Below, piece by piece: positions 23,530 to 36,493 of a DNA stretch of 64,000 bases (positions are counted from its first letter, which is position 1; the number at the start of each line of letters is the position of its first letter). Source of the stretch: Microstegium vimineum (lineage: Eukaryota; Streptophyta; Magnoliopsida; Poales; Poaceae); assembly GCA_022036555.1 (NCBI GenBank), contig CM039130.1, forward strand, positions 7,675,599 to 7,739,598, read 5' to 3'. A program made the translations under genes and the position numbers. The notes beneath the pieces were generated by a model. The model searched no databases. It was not told the origin of the DNA and saw nothing but the letters and a program-made list of their open reading frames with translations.

Positions 23530-24130
23530 AACATGACCGGTGTCGGGGCACCGGCGATGCTGTTACTCAAGTCTGATTGAGCTATGTTGGTGTAATCGAA
23601 CTTCGCTTATGCAAATGTAGTAACTTAACGTAGTGCAATGATCAATGATTTGATGCAGCAACAATCCACACAACAATGATCGAGTTGATTTGTCATCACG
23701 GCCGGGGGAGGAGAGATGTTGTTGACGACTGATTGAAGCAGCACCGTAGCATCAGTTGTCGTTGGCCTGAAGGCGATCTATGGTGAAGAAACACGAGCAG
23801 CTTCCAAAAAAAACTTAGAGAGGAAGAAAAAAAAATCTAATCCACCTTAGGAAGTTCTAAATCTAGGAGATTCCCATGTAGTAATTCTGTGTGTCTTTCT
23901 TAGGCGAGGTTGGAATATATAGGGAGAAGAACCCCTTATCTTCGTATTAATTAGCAATATGATAATAATTGATGTCGCATCTTCCACTTCCAGTAGTGGG
24001 CTTATAAATATTAAAACCCATTAAGGACATAGGCAATCTATCTTTAAAATTTATTAGAATTTCTGCATATGGGTTTTGGGGCACTAGCCTATATAAATTC
24101 TAATACATATAGACCATCAAAGTTTCTTCA
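23530..24130 (-). mobile_element. Possible LTR-type remnant
   Basis: On the minus strand a TATA-like ccctatatattcc (near 23920) is followed by a leader-like stretch, in the manner of an LTR or promoter. The block is more GC-rich than its flanks. No partner repeat, target duplication or coding part was found, so this is tentative. Confidence 0.2.
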
Positions 24131-26750
24131 GAAGAAATTTGTCGACAAGAGACGAATATATAGCCCTGCTAAGAGGAATGAGTCAATCAAATACAGTAGT
24201 ATTCCAATGACCAATCTCAGGTGGTAGCGAAGCCTGCAAAATGCCTTTGCTGGATACGGCTCGGCAGCAGGAGGATTTGCTTCCGCTGCCAACCTTGTGC
24301 TAGGCTACAGTGATTGCAGCATTCATGGACGCACACGGTCTGTGAATTTGTGATTAACCAAGGGTTTAAAGCAAGGTCCGTAGACTGGTGGGCCCACGCA
24401 AAGGCACGTACAGAGTGCTAGAGCTAGCCTGTTGCATCAGCACTCTTTGTTGTTTGCTCAGTGATACACGATTTGTTGAGTAATTGAGAAGGGAGCATCA
24501 ACCTGGAAGCATGCATCTGAAAAAAATGTTTCCATGTCTCCACAGTCTTCTTGTTACAGTTCCAATCAATGGTTTTAGTGTAAGTTTAGCTGATGGTTAT
24601 TTTCTTTCGCTTATCTGTTAAATTTTAGATTCCTCAGTTTGCATTTGCTTTGATTTATTGTTTTTGTTGTGCCTACAAGAACCACAATGCGTCACACAAA
24701 AAAAAAACCAGTGATAAATTTTGGATTTTTAAGTATTAAGATGCATAGAAATTTCAGTTTTTGACATGGTAAACGGTGAGGTCAGTACAATAGTTACTGA
24801 CACTCAATTCGCCGCAACCAAAAGAGGAGCAACATGATCGTTCGTATCTTGCGTCAAAGGTTGCAGGCAAAGATATGTGAGCATCAAAGCATGGAACAAA
24901 GCAGGAAAGACCATCCTCTGATCCTATCTCCCCCATGCAATTGCCGAACGGATCCACGGTGCACAAAAAGGCACTTCTACGAGTGATGATCTCTTTAAGG
25001 AATTCCTTTACATAGAGTAACAGACAATTGGGGCCCATCATCTGCAGTTTAGCCGGACCCATCTGTCAGTCTCTGACTCTGTTCACCACCACCACTTCTC
25101 AAAAAGACATTATTGTGCTTAGAGCAAGAACCAGGAAGCAGGCACATAACACAAACCACAAAAGAGGAGACCTCCTCAAAAGGATTGCCAAACCACTAGC
25201 TACAATGAGTGGACTTTCGCCTTGCTGATTTCTTTTCCCGGCCTCTCGCGCGCCTTTTCCTCTCTTTTTTTTTATCTGTGAGAAATTTCTCAATGGATGA
25301 GTCACTGTCTGGTCCTATGTAGTACACCACTATGCAGTAGTATATGACAACGGGGCCATTTACTTTGTACCTTTCTGCAAGGCATGGGAGCAAGGACAAG
25401 ACTGTAAGTGGCAGTCAAGGCCAAATGCATTCCTTTTCTACAGAAAGAATGAAGATGAACTGCGGCCTGGCTAGCTAACCAACCACAACCATGCATGGAG
25501 TGGAGTCCTTGCAATGCATTCATCATGATTCACTCCTAGTTGAGCGTGCACTGCATTGTGTAGTACCGTGATCGAGCTTCCCATAAATTTCAGATCTTGT
25601 TTGGAATACACAGATATACTGTTCAAAAGAGGAAAAGAATGGAATATTGAGACATTTTTTAAGGTAAGGTAAAAACTTTAATTCACTTTAGCCAATCCCT
25701 GTCCCCGTGATCAAATAATTCTGAAATAGTACAAGGTACACAGTCCACAGACATGGAAACACACATAACTCTATCTAGCAGCAAACAAAAATGGGACCCA
25801 AGCTTAACTCAGCATCGAACAGCAACGGTCCCTATCATAAACATTCTCACTAAATGTCCACAATCACAATAGTCAAACATTCCCTCCCTCCCATACGCCG
25901 TCCTCCCATTTGAATCTCATGAAAAAAAAGGGATTGGTGGGGGTGGGGCAACAACCATACACATTGTCAGTGTGAGCATATATCCCTTTCTCCAGACACG
26001 CGAAAACCGAAAGCGAAAAGAAGAAGAAAAAAAATAACCACTCAAAAAGGTGTTACTATATTGCTACTTTTATCATGTTTTATTATGGTTGTTTTTGCTA
26101 ACCACTTTATGTCATGTTCCTCCCAAACAAACCACCTTTGCTCATGTGCTAATCTTTTTCATCAACCCACATCATCACAAAACAGCACTAAACCATAAAG
26201 ACTCCAAATTTTAACAATTGAAGGAGGAGGTGGTAGGGTTTTTAAATACAAACGGCTAGTACAGCATGCCCATACATACTGCCCTAGCTAGTGCAATAAA
26301 TATTATCACATGAACACTTCCCCGCCCCAAACCAGGACACCACGTTGGTGTGCCGCCCTGTTCTTGCTCGCGCACTTCAATTCGACGACAACTCCTTCCT
26401 TCCTTTGCCCGTGTACCCTACCCCAAAACAAATGTATTCTTTGACCATTGCATTGCAGTTGCAGGCACACACATGTATCTCCTTTCTTTTCCCAAAAGAA
26501 AAAAAAATGACAACAACAAACTCCCAACCAGTCCCACAGCGAAATCATCTGAAAATTTAATGCAAAACACTATCAAAAGTTTCAGCTTTTTTTTTTTCTT
26601 TTTGGATCTGATCCACCTGTTCTTCCTTGTTCTCTGACATGACATAGAGAGGTTGTTGCACTCACTTAACCAAATGCCCCTAATCCTATATCATGCATAG
26701 TTAGGCTTTAGGAGTCTAGAAGGCTAGGCCATGAGTCATGAGAAGAAGAA
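24131..26750. other. Intergenic, upstream of the kinase gene
   Basis: No coding frame with domain support. The last kilobase is presumed to hold the promoter of the kinase gene; no clear TATA box could be assigned. Confidence 0.4.
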
Positions 26751-27166
26751 AACCAGCAGACAGCAGAGCAGAGAAGTGCACTTGCTCCCCAGCTCAAGAC
26801 CAGCGCAGGAATTAAAGCAAAAGGGGGAGGACAGATTGAGCAGAGCACCAATTAAAGGGAGGGAGGCAGCTGGAGCAATCGGCCATCTCCTTCCTTGCTA
26901 TCTTTAGCCGCTGCTCGGTGCGGTGCTCGCATTGCTTTGCTTGTGTGTGGACGCAGAGGCTGATCGCCCGAGGAGGGGAGCCAGAACACAACACAACAGA
27001 GGAGGAGAGAGAGGAGACGGACAACCTCCAGTCCCCTTCCCTTCCCTCCTCTGTCTTGTTCTTGCTCCTCCTCCTCTGTTTCCGGTCTCCCGGCCTCCGT
27101 GGAGCCGTAAGCAGGTGCTTGGCCCGCCGTCCCACGGCGGAGGGGGGCCGGCAGCCGCAGACAGAC

Positions 27167-29730
27167 ATGGGGTGCACGGCGTCGAGGCACGGGGCGGTAT
27201 CGTCGCCGTCATACGACGTGTCATCATGCTCCTACAACATGTCCCGCAGCGCGTCAGCGTCGGCGGACCTGGGCTCCTCCTCCGCGCTCTCAATATGGAG
27301 CCGTCCCGTGCGACTGGAAGCCTTCGACGACGACGACGAAGACAACGAGCGGCGGCGGCGGTCGGGGAGGGAAGCCGCGGCAACGGCAACGGCGCGGCTG
27401 GGGAACGTCCGACGGCGGTGCGTGGAGGTTGAGCAGTTGGCGGCCGGGTGGCCGACGTGGCTGAGTTCGGTGGCAGCCGAGGCGGTGCACGGGTGGGTGC
27501 CGCTGCGCGCCGAGAGTTTCGAGAAGCTGGAGAAGGTCGGGCAGGGCACGTACAGCAGCGTGTTCCGGGCGCGGGAGCTCGCCACGGGCCGTCTTGTGGC
27601 GCTCAAGAAGGTCCGGTTCGATAGCGTGGAGCCTGAGAGCGTGCGGTTCATGGCACGGGAGATCCTCATCCTCCGTCGCCTCCGTGGTCACCCTAACGTC
27701 GTCGGCCTTGAGGGACTCGTCACCTCCCGCTCCTCCTCCTCCATCTACCTTGTCTTTGAGTACCTCGACCATGACCTCGCTGGCCTCAACTCCTCCTCCG
27801 ACATCACCTTCTCCGAGCCCCAGGTACCTTACTAGCGTGTGTGTGTATATATATATATATATAAACTTGATCACGAATTCTCGATGATGCATGCAGATCA
27901 AGTGCTACATGAGGCAGCTGCTGGAAGGGCTAGCGCACTGCCACTCGCGAGGGGTGATGCACAGGGACATAAAGTGCGCGAACCTACTAGTGAGCAACGG
28001 TGGGGAGCTAAAGGTGGCGGACTTCGGGCTAGCGAACCTCTTCACGCCATCGTCATCGTCGGCGGCGCCGCTGACGAGTCGGGTGGTCACGCTCTGGTAC
28101 CGCCCTCCCGAGCTGCTCCTGGGCGCCACGGCGTACGAGCCCTCCGTCGACCTCTGGAGCGCCGGCTGTGTCTTCGCCGAGATGCACGCGCGCCGGCCTG
28201 TCTTGCAGGGACGCACCGAGGTCGAGCAGATCCACAAGATCTTCAAGCTCTGTGGCTCGCCGTCCGACGACTTCTGGCGCCGCTCGGGGCTCTCTCACGC
28301 CGCCGTCTTCCGACCGCACCAGCCTTACCCCAGCCGCCTTCGGGATACCTTTGCCTCGTCCATGCCTGACCACGCGTTTCGTCTACTTGACACGCTCCTC
28401 TCCCTTGACCCTGTCGCTCGTGGCACTGCCGCCGCCGCTCTCGACGCCGAGTACTTCACGACGGCGCCGTACGCGTGCGAGCCGGCGAGTCTGCCAAAGT
28501 ACACGCCTAATAAGGAGATGGACGCTAAGTTTCGGGAAGAATCTAGAAGGTACGTACGTGGCCATTGCCCATCTGCTCGCTCGTTTTTTTCCTCCTCGGA
28601 GCACTGTGCTGCGATGCTGACTGAAGTGATGCCATGGCATTGCTAGGAGGAGCAACCTCCGGAGCCAGGGCGGCGGGGAGGCGGCGAAGCGGCTGTCGAG
28701 GGGGCACAAGAGCATGCAGCTGCAAGACACGAACCAGAGCCACGTCCACGCCGAGGTGCGCCGCCCGTCGGAGATTGGCTCGCTCGCCTGCGTGTTCTGC
28801 ACTTCTTCTGTTCAGCGTTGTTCACCGCTGACCTGCCTGACCACAATCACTGCTGTGCAGGAATCGCTGCCCGTCGTGGCCGAGAACGGCGCGGCGGTGG
28901 CGAGGAACGGTGGCGAGTCGCGGCTGTTCGTCGACCTGGAGCCCGTGCCGGCGATCAGCAAGCGGCACGGCGACGCCGACGGCGACCACGCGGCGCCATG
29001 CGCCAGACCCATGTCCAGCAGCTTCAAGGAGCCGCCCCGTGTCGCCGACTGCCTCCCTCTGTCCGGCGGCCCCGTGCAGCTCGCCGCGTCCACCGGCTTC
29101 GCCTGGGCGAAGAAGCCCCGGCCCGACGCCACGACGGCGGCAAAGCGGACCGGCTCCAAGGGCCCAGGGACCGACAACAAAAATAACAACAACAACGGAG
29201 GAGGAGACGGAGCAAGAACCACCTCCACCGCCACAACAGTGGCGGCACCGGCACCATACGAGGTGGAGAAGCAAGAGATGATCAAGCAGTGGGCACAGGT
29301 CGCTGACGCATTCAGCGCCTCTGAAGCTTACAACAGCAGGTTCAGGCAGACACTTGATGCCAAGCAGCTCAAGACTGGAAAGGTATTGCAAATTTGCAGT
29401 GTTTTCTCCTTGATACTGAATTTTGCAACTCTGATGCATGATCTTTGAATGTTATTGTTGTTTTCAGATGTACAAGGGGAAGATGAACAGGGTGGACTAC
29501 TCAGGGCCACTGCTGTCACAGCCCCGGCGCATCGACGAGCTCCTGCACAACCACGAGCAGCAGATCCGGCAAGCTGGTCGCCGGTCGTCATGGTTCAAGA
29601 AAGGTGCCTTGTTGCCTACTGATGCACACACTGGTTGAATTGAATCGCTCTGAAACTGCTATGACCAACTGCAAATCGCATCGCATTGGTTCCTTCCTGA
29701 ACAGGCAGCAAGCAGAAGGAGCAGCACTGA
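27167..29730 (+). CDS. CDK-like serine/threonine protein kinase (CRK/IBS1-type)
   Basis: Six coding exons, 27167-27823, 27897-28549, 28647-28755, 28861-29382, 29468-29603 and 29705-29730, join in frame to about 700 residues. The N-terminus MGCTAS is an N-myristoylation motif, so membrane attachment is likely. The kinase domain starts near residue 118: glycine loop VGQGTYSSVF, catalytic lysine VALKKVRF, CDK-like helix ESVRFMAREI, HRDIKCANLL near residue 240, ADFGLAN, and VVTLWYRPPELLLG. This matches plant CDK-like kinases of the At1g54610/IBS1 group. The C-terminal half is low complexity (Asn/Gly/Ala runs) followed by the group's conserved tail (YKGKMNRVDYSGPLL, QQIRQAGRR). Intron 1 has a TA repeat near 27846-27862. 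If the last intron is retained, translation ends at 29638 instead. Exons are strongly GC-rich, as in many grass genes. Confidence 0.9.
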
Positions 29731-30148
29731 TGACAGAGACACGGCATGATTACAATTAAATGGCCATCAGATTTGTACGTACTTACCACAGAGCAAGAGA
29801 AGATACTGCAAGCAGGAGTTGGACCATGAGCTGGCTTTCCTGATGTGCAGGTGTTTTTTCAGGGCTGGACAGACAGCCAGCCTCATGCCGTCAGGGAAAG
29901 CTGAAGTGGAACCTGTTGTAGTGGGTTTTCAGGTTTCATGCAACCAGATTTTGCTCTACCTGAACTAGACGACATGTTGTATGTACAAGATCTTTTTGTG
30001 CTCGCTTCGCTTGTGATGATAATATGCATGGGAAGCTCCAAAATGTGGTTTCCAGTCCAGTTTATATATATATAGCAAGAGGTTACAAAAGTTGGCAATC
30101 ATAATGCTTGTGCCCTTGTAGTATCATCCTACTGCCACACCAACTTTC
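29731..30148 (+). other. 3' UTR and downstream flank of the kinase gene
   Basis: No gene. The 3' UTR probably extends to about 30050, where tatatata and AATAAT-like signals appear; the site is not certain. Confidence 0.4.
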
Positions 30149-30216
30149 TTTTTTTTTATCCCAGCTGGCGCCTCCAAAAACCTTTTTTTTTATCCCAGCT
30201 GGCGCCTCCAAAAACC
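30149..30216. repeat. 34-bp tandem duplication
   Basis: A T-run followed by atcccagctggcgcctcc and aaaaacc occurs twice back to back (30149-30182 and 30183-30216), essentially identical, which suggests a recent slip. Confidence 0.85.
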
Positions 30217-31028
30217 AAAACCCACACAAAATTATATCATTTATATGACGCACCACACTTGGCTAAGCCATGAACCGAACTTACCTATTTCACAAGCTTT
30301 TAGCTTTGTTGCTATTCTCCATTTCCATTGACTAGATACGATACGTGTGAAAAAATACATGCGGCAGATATCATGTGCAAATGTTCAATCAGGAGAAATA
30401 ATGAAAAATTAAGTTTCTGGAGACCCTAGAAATCAATTTTCAAAGCTTGACTTAATAAATCGCCTCCAAACCTATTTTCAAAAAGGTTGAGTTAACACAA
30501 CCGCCCTCTAAAATTATATTTTGAGGAGTGGTATCTTATGCCAACTGTCCATAAAAATAGAATAATTTATAGAAATAGGTGACTAAGTCAACCAAATCCA
30601 AGGACGGTTGATTTAGTAAAAATTGCATATGAAAATCTATTTTTAAAGGTGATCACCATTGTCGATAATAATAGCTATTGGACATTTGGACCTATTATAT
30701 TTTCTATAGATAATTACCCACCACTAGTACTGTAAAACAACATAAAGTAACTCACGACTATATTTAAACTACCCACACATGCCATTAAGAAACATGATCT
30801 AAATGAGACCTAAATTTGCTTCTCATTATACTCCTATTAGATAGATAATTTACATAACCCAATTGTCATCTCATTATTAGAAAATTAAATATCCTCTTAA
30901 ACCTCAATCTAAAAAGTATCAACATCTTCTATTAAAAAAATATTCAAATAACTAAAGAGTATGTGTATGTTTCTACATTATCCACTTTATCAATATTAAT
31001 ATATCAAGATTTAATTGAAGTAAGCTTA
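30217..31028. other. AT-rich, possible CACTA-type subterminal remnant
   Basis: Between 30440 and 30670 short motifs recur in both orientations (aaatcgcctccaaacc, acaaccgccctc, gacggttgattta). This resembles the subterminal repeats of CACTA elements, but no CACTA terminus was found. Confidence 0.3.
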
Positions 31029-31361
31029 CTCCCTCCGTCCCCAAAAAACGTCATCCTAGAGTTTAAATTTTGTCCCCAAAAAAGTGCTCACATTTGACCA
31101 CTGCATCTGTTTGTCATGAATAAAAAAAATATATTGTACACGTGGAGCATTCTCCTCCACTCGTTTCCTCCTCACATGCTCCTTAGTGGCAAGAACTCTC
31201 TTGAAGCCAGTTTGCATTTGCTGGTTATACATGTTTCCAGATTGTTCTTTGCAATGGGATATATAAACAAGAGTTTATGAGTAGGGCATTTTCGTCATTT
31301 TACATAAGCATTGGTTTCAGTATTTGGTCCTCAAGTTGCATTTTTTATGGGACGGAGGGAG
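31029..31361. mobile_element. Stowaway MITE
   Basis: Begins CTCCCTCCGTCCC and ends GGGACGGAGGGAG, the diagnostic Stowaway terminal repeat, with TA on each side (31027-31028 and 31362-31363). The interior is non-coding; the element is 333 bp. Confidence 0.95.
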
Positions 31362-31363
31362 TA

Positions 31364-32563
31364 CACGTTATGCCAACATGCATGAGCAATAAATATATAT
31401 TATTTCTCATCACAAAAATATTTCCTTAACAACTCATATATTAATGATACTATCAAATTGTTTAAAAATAAATTAGTAACCATGACATATAATTTGTGTA
31501 GGTTGTTACTTTAGATATATTTGTATATTTTAACTAAATATTTGGCACGTCTATATTAATAGTATAACTGCATATATAATTCCTTGACAAAAAAGCTCAA
31601 TCATCTTAAGAAGTTTGAGAGACTAATGATAGCTATATTTTTCGATCCTTTAATATTATGTTAGAGTAAAGTCGGTCATTATAAGACTTTAGTATTAAAA
31701 TTAAAATTCTCTTGAGGTTAATACTTCTACACCCATCCGAGATCTCACTTCTAACTCTATCACTTATCTTAAATAACAAGGTGTGGGTTTCATGCTTATT
31801 CAATTTTAGTATTTAAGAACAGACTCTATGAACTAAAATCTTTATTTCAAAATGGTGCAAAAAAAGAGTTAATAAAACACACAATGAACCTAAGAGTTTG
31901 AACTTAAGGACAAAATGAGAAGAGCAGTTCCTTTTGGGGTGAGGGGACAATGGCGTCTGATACATTCTGCTCTAATAACAAACTCGTAGTGCTTAGCAGA
32001 GCCGCGCAACCACGCAATCACCTCGGCCAATTCAGCATCCTTTCTCGATCGGCGAACACCATAGCATCAAGCAGCCTCGCTCAGTCGGATGGAGGCGCTC
32101 CGTGGTTAAGCATAGAGGGCAGTCCGACAACAATCATATTTCATTCATCCCAACTTATAAGACGTTCGACTTTTTTAACACCAAGTTTTACCACTCGTCT
32201 TATTCAAAAATTTGTACAAAATATCACTTCTCTTGTAATGGCTTGCTATACTAATAAAGTTCTTGACTTCCTGATATCTGATTTTTTTTGCCTCTAGTGT
32301 TTTATTGTTTGTCTTATATACATATACTACATCGGATATGAAGTGCTGAAATTAACCTTCTGTGGATGTTTTGTTTGTTTATTTCTACTGTATTCTATGT
32401 ATGCTGCATTGTAGCAGGGTCCAGTTGGTTAGGTTAATTAGTACGTGTTGTACATAGGAATCCATACAAACTAAGGGCTCCTTAGATGTTATCGGATTCA
32501 CGTCAATCCATGTGTGTTGAATTGAATTGAAGTGTAATTTGTTTCAAATTCCACTGTTGAGAA
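31364..32563. other. Intergenic with a possible MITE fragment
   Basis: A stretch near 32135-32330 (catcccaacttataagacgt and following) resembles one half of a mariner-type MITE. No gene is supported. Confidence 0.35.
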
Positions 32564-33480
32564 AACTATTTATGGATAGTTTAAGGTACAAAGGGAGAAG
32601 AGAGGCAGCTAGGGTTCATCGACAAGAGTTGGAAGGAGAGAGAGCTTCATTCCCCTTATGCTCTTGGTATTTATATAGGTATAAGGGGTAATCTACAATC
32701 GACCCCTCGGTGGGGTGAAATTAATAAGACACTATACTAGCCCTTATTGGACCTCTTATAGGGATAATTGGCCCATATGAATATGGACTCCTCCAATAAT
32801 AGCCTCTCAGCTACTAGGTTATGGTCCTAGATGCTCATACAAGAAGAGTCACTATACAACTCCAACCTCATTGCAAGGATTGCTCTTTGCAACCTATATG
32901 TGTGCGCTTCACTAAAAACTCCATCCTAAAAACACTATGGGGGAAAAGGGTATGAGAAAAGAGCACGCACATGACTCTAGCTTGTACATGTTCTTATCCC
33001 TGAGGTATCTAGCTCCAAGTGCCTCAGATCTCTCGGGTGTCTTCGCCTTCATTCTTTTGCTACTTCTATAACAAGGTTAGCCGACTTCACCTATGCATGT
33101 AGATCTTTGCCTCTATGGCCTCCTTAATGCGTAGGTTTTCACTCCAAGGCCTTTGTAGGTCTTCATCTCTAAGGCCCTCTCGATGTGCAGGCCTTCGTCT
33201 CTGAGGCCTTCGTCTTTGGTGTCTTCTCAATGCATAGGTCTTCGTCTCTAGGACATTCACGCCAGAGCTTCACTAGCTTGATGAAGTATCTTCTCTTGAA
33301 AAATAGACGTAGTTAACCTGGTTGGAGTAGTCAACATAGTTGAAGTAGTCGTAGCCAAAGGTTGTTGTGAGGCCTTTAAATCTTTGCTTACGAGCGCAAG
33401 GCAAAAAAATACTTCATGCTCTAGAGTGGCTAGTCCTCAGCATGCTCCCTTAGCTTCTCTTAGCTGGTGCTCGTGATCGG
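32564..33480 (-). mobile_element. LTR-retrotransposon LTR fragment
   Basis: On the minus strand a TATA box (tatataaata near 32680) is followed by a leader and then an end at TCTCAACA (TGTTGAG on plus at 32564), which fits the 3' end of an LTR. Repeated phrases of the ggccttcgtctctaagg type fill 33080-33250. The other LTR border and target duplication were not found. Confidence 0.4.
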
Positions 33481-33667
33481 GTCCTCAGCTACGCTTGGTG
33501 TAGGCGATGTAGTTGTAGTAGTGCAAGTAGGTCTTCACGGTGAAGTCGTCAATGCGATCCCGAGTTGAAGTGGTTGACAAAGGTGTGGTGGACCTTGGTT
33601 TCGACGGGGATGAGCCATTGTAGGCATTGATTCCGAAGGCATTAACGAAGTCTCTCATTACATCGTA

Positions 33668-33991
33668 GTGGACGAGGATGATGGCGAAGCCCCTCCTGCC
33701 AATCACCCTCATGCTAAGGTGCTAGATGGAGGCGATGTTAGTGTTGACGAAAAAGGTGTCGATGAAGCGAGTCATCATGGTTTTGCCAAAGACCCTCCTA
33801 CAAAGATGTTCGGCGAAGGCCATCTTGAAAAAATGTGTTTCGGTGGAGGCGAGGTTGGTGAAGTCACTAAAGGTGATCGCAAAGCTCCTTCTGTAAGGTT
33901 GTTTGATGAAGGCCCTCTTGAAAAAAAGGTTTTTGGTGAAGGCAATATTGGTGAAGTCACTGAAGATGGTGGCGAAGCCTATCGTGCCTAA
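33668..33991 (+). other. Open frame with an internal 30-40 residue repeat
   Basis: A 107-residue frame repeats a unit containing LEKxxFGxGxxGEVT twice, with a weaker third unit upstream. Composition is acidic and glycine-rich. It has no recognised domain and lies in transposon-rich sequence, so it may be part of the LTR element or a decayed repeat. Function is unknown. Confidence 0.35.
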
Positions 33992-34139
33992 GTGCCGACA
34001 TCATGGAACACACGGGCGGCGCGGGCGCTGGGACGGAGTCAGAACGGCGGCACGAACATGGCAGAGCATTGTCGTTGGAATCATGGGGGAGCCAAAGCAG
34101 GAGTTTGGGCATTTAGAAAATTTTGGGCACGGTCGGGCA

Positions 34140-35850
34140 TTATGTAGGACACCCATCACTATCAGTTCTTAACACCAACCGGCAGTGATATACACATCAC
34201 TGCCGGTTCTTCATAGAAACCGTTAGTGATACTTTAATTTGGTTTAAATTGTTTAAAATTGTATGGAATCTTTAGAAATTCACAGTAATTCATAGGAAAT
34301 TTTAAAAATAGAAAATAAGTTTTGTTAAACTTCTATTGACTAGTTATAGAACTTTTATTTTGGTAATTTGTTGTTTGAATAACTTAAATATTTGATTATT
34401 TTAGAAATGGTTGGAGGTTCAAATTTTTAAAATAATTTGGGTCACCAAAAGATCTCAAATGAAAAAGTTGTACAACTCATCAATTTCTATAACTTTTAGT
34501 TTAGTCATAATCTCTTTTTGAGTTTCTTTGAAAACTATATATGTAATTTGTTTAAAAATTTTCAGAATTAAAAATTCTAAAAAAATAGGGCACCAAATGA
34601 TGTCAAATGAAAAGGTTGTAAATAACAAAGTTGTAGAACTCATCATTGTCTACAACTTTTATTTTTATCATTTTCCTATTTGAGAAAGTTTTATTATATG
34701 AGATATATTAGTTTGTGAACCACATATAATTAAAAGAAAATAGAATTTGGTAGCCCCATAAAAATTGAAATTGTTAAAATAATTATTCTACAACGTACTA
34801 TATTAAAATGGAGACACAAATTCTAAAAAAAATAAGGTTTGATCATCAACAACATTATTTGTAGCTCATGAGTATAATTAATTCTACGATAATTGAAATT
34901 GGTCACCCCATTTAGAATGTCAATGATTCTGCAGAAATAATTAAATAAAAAATAGAAATTGGTAGCCCCATACAAATTGAAATTGCTAAAATAAATATTC
35001 CACAACATGCCACATAAAAATAAAGACAAATTCTAAAAAAATTATGGCTTGATAGTAAACAACATTATTTGTAACTCATGAGTACAATTAATTCTACGAT
35101 AATTGAAATTGGTCTCCCCATTTCGAATGTCAATGATTCTACAGAAATAATTAAATGAAAATAAAAATTGCTAGCCCCATAAAATTGAAATTGCTAAAAT
35201 AATTATTCTACAATATGACACGTGACAATGAAGACACAAATTCTATAAAAAAAGGTTTAGTCATGAACAACAATGTAGCTCCAAAAATTAGATTGGTAGG
35301 TCTCATGTGGATTTGCCCACATCGAAAACGAATATGGTAGGTGTCATGTAGCAATATTATACACTAACATTCTCATAGGTATATTCACCATAATTTTGAT
35401 GCTTTGCTCAAGATCAAATTGAAAGGCGTTCTTTAAAATGGAGAAATTAAACAACTACAAGAAGAATCAATCTCCAAAAACCAAAGCATTATATCCAAAG
35501 GAGAGTATGCTTGTTATTAACCTTAAAGCTAGAAGATGATGTCCATGCTTGAAAATCCTAGAGTTTCCTTGAGAAATTTGGTGAAGAGCTGTCGCAACAT
35601 TAGAGGGGAGGGGAGAAAACGTGCCTGCTCTTCAGTACTGCTAGGGCAGTGGAGGAAGGACAGGTAGTGATTATGTACTATAGTTGGTGGACATATCAAA
35701 GTCTGGTTAGTGGTTTCGACTGGCAGGACATGCCACCATCACTGCCAGTTAGTGGCTAGAACCGGCTGCCGATTCCAGCCACCAACCAGCAGTGTTGGTG
35801 ACCTGTATTGCTAATTTAGGACATACATCAATCAATATTGCTCTCGTTAG
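34140..35850. mobile_element. CACTA-type element remnant
   Basis: The left part repeats caccaaccggcagtgat and atcactgccggttctt, and the right part (35710-35800) repeats tggcaggacatg, catcactgccagtt and accggctgcc. Such clustered inverted motifs are the subterminal repeats of CACTA elements. Clean CACTA ends were not found, so it is probably truncated. The centre holds the 210-bp tandem repeats. Confidence 0.5.
34739..35290. repeat. About 2.6 tandem copies of a 210-bp unit
   Basis: Units start at 34739, 34951 and 35160 (each AATA...ttggtagcccc or a variant). They share tgaaattgctaaaataa, acaacattatttgtag, aattaattctacgataattg and caatgattct. The third copy is partial. Confidence 0.8.
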
Positions 35851-35887
35851 AGTATGAACCAACAGTGAAGACGCAAACTACTGATCA

Positions 35888-36433
35888 CACTACTATAATA
35901 ATTTTAACCGAGGCGAGCAAAATGGGTTTGTAGAGGCGGTTTTTATAACTGCCTCGGATGAAAGGTCATGGTTAATGTGACCTTTTCCGAGGCGGTTTGT
36001 TGCCCACCTCTGTACATCAAATAAAAAACAAAAAAATCCATGGATAAGCCCAGCAAGCCCATTCACGTTCCACTATGGTCGTAGCTTGCCAGATCTAGGC
36101 ACCCGCCGCCGAATCCGGTCACCTGCTCGCGGAGAGGAAGGGGAGGGTGGATCCACCTCTAGGGAGCCATTGTAGGGCATGTGTTGTCGGATCTAGTCTC
36201 TGCTGCTGCGCCGCCACCCGTTGCACGACGCTAGAGGAGTAAGTGGGCCTGTCCCGCTGTCGCCGTTGCTGGATCCACTGAGACCGTTGTCGTCGCTCGC
36301 CGGATCCGGCTACCTCGACGCCGGATCTGGCCTCCACAACACCGAATCCGGCCATCCCCCATTGGTTCGGCCTCGGTGGCGCCAGCCCTCCTCTCTCGCG
36401 CCGCTCGAGGACCTCCGCCCTACGCTGGAGGAG

Positions 36434-36493
<60 letters not shown>

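Noticed and set aside
28053..29439. Long minus-strand frames under the kinase gene
   Set aside because: Antisense shadows of a GC-rich coding region, without splice logic or known domain.
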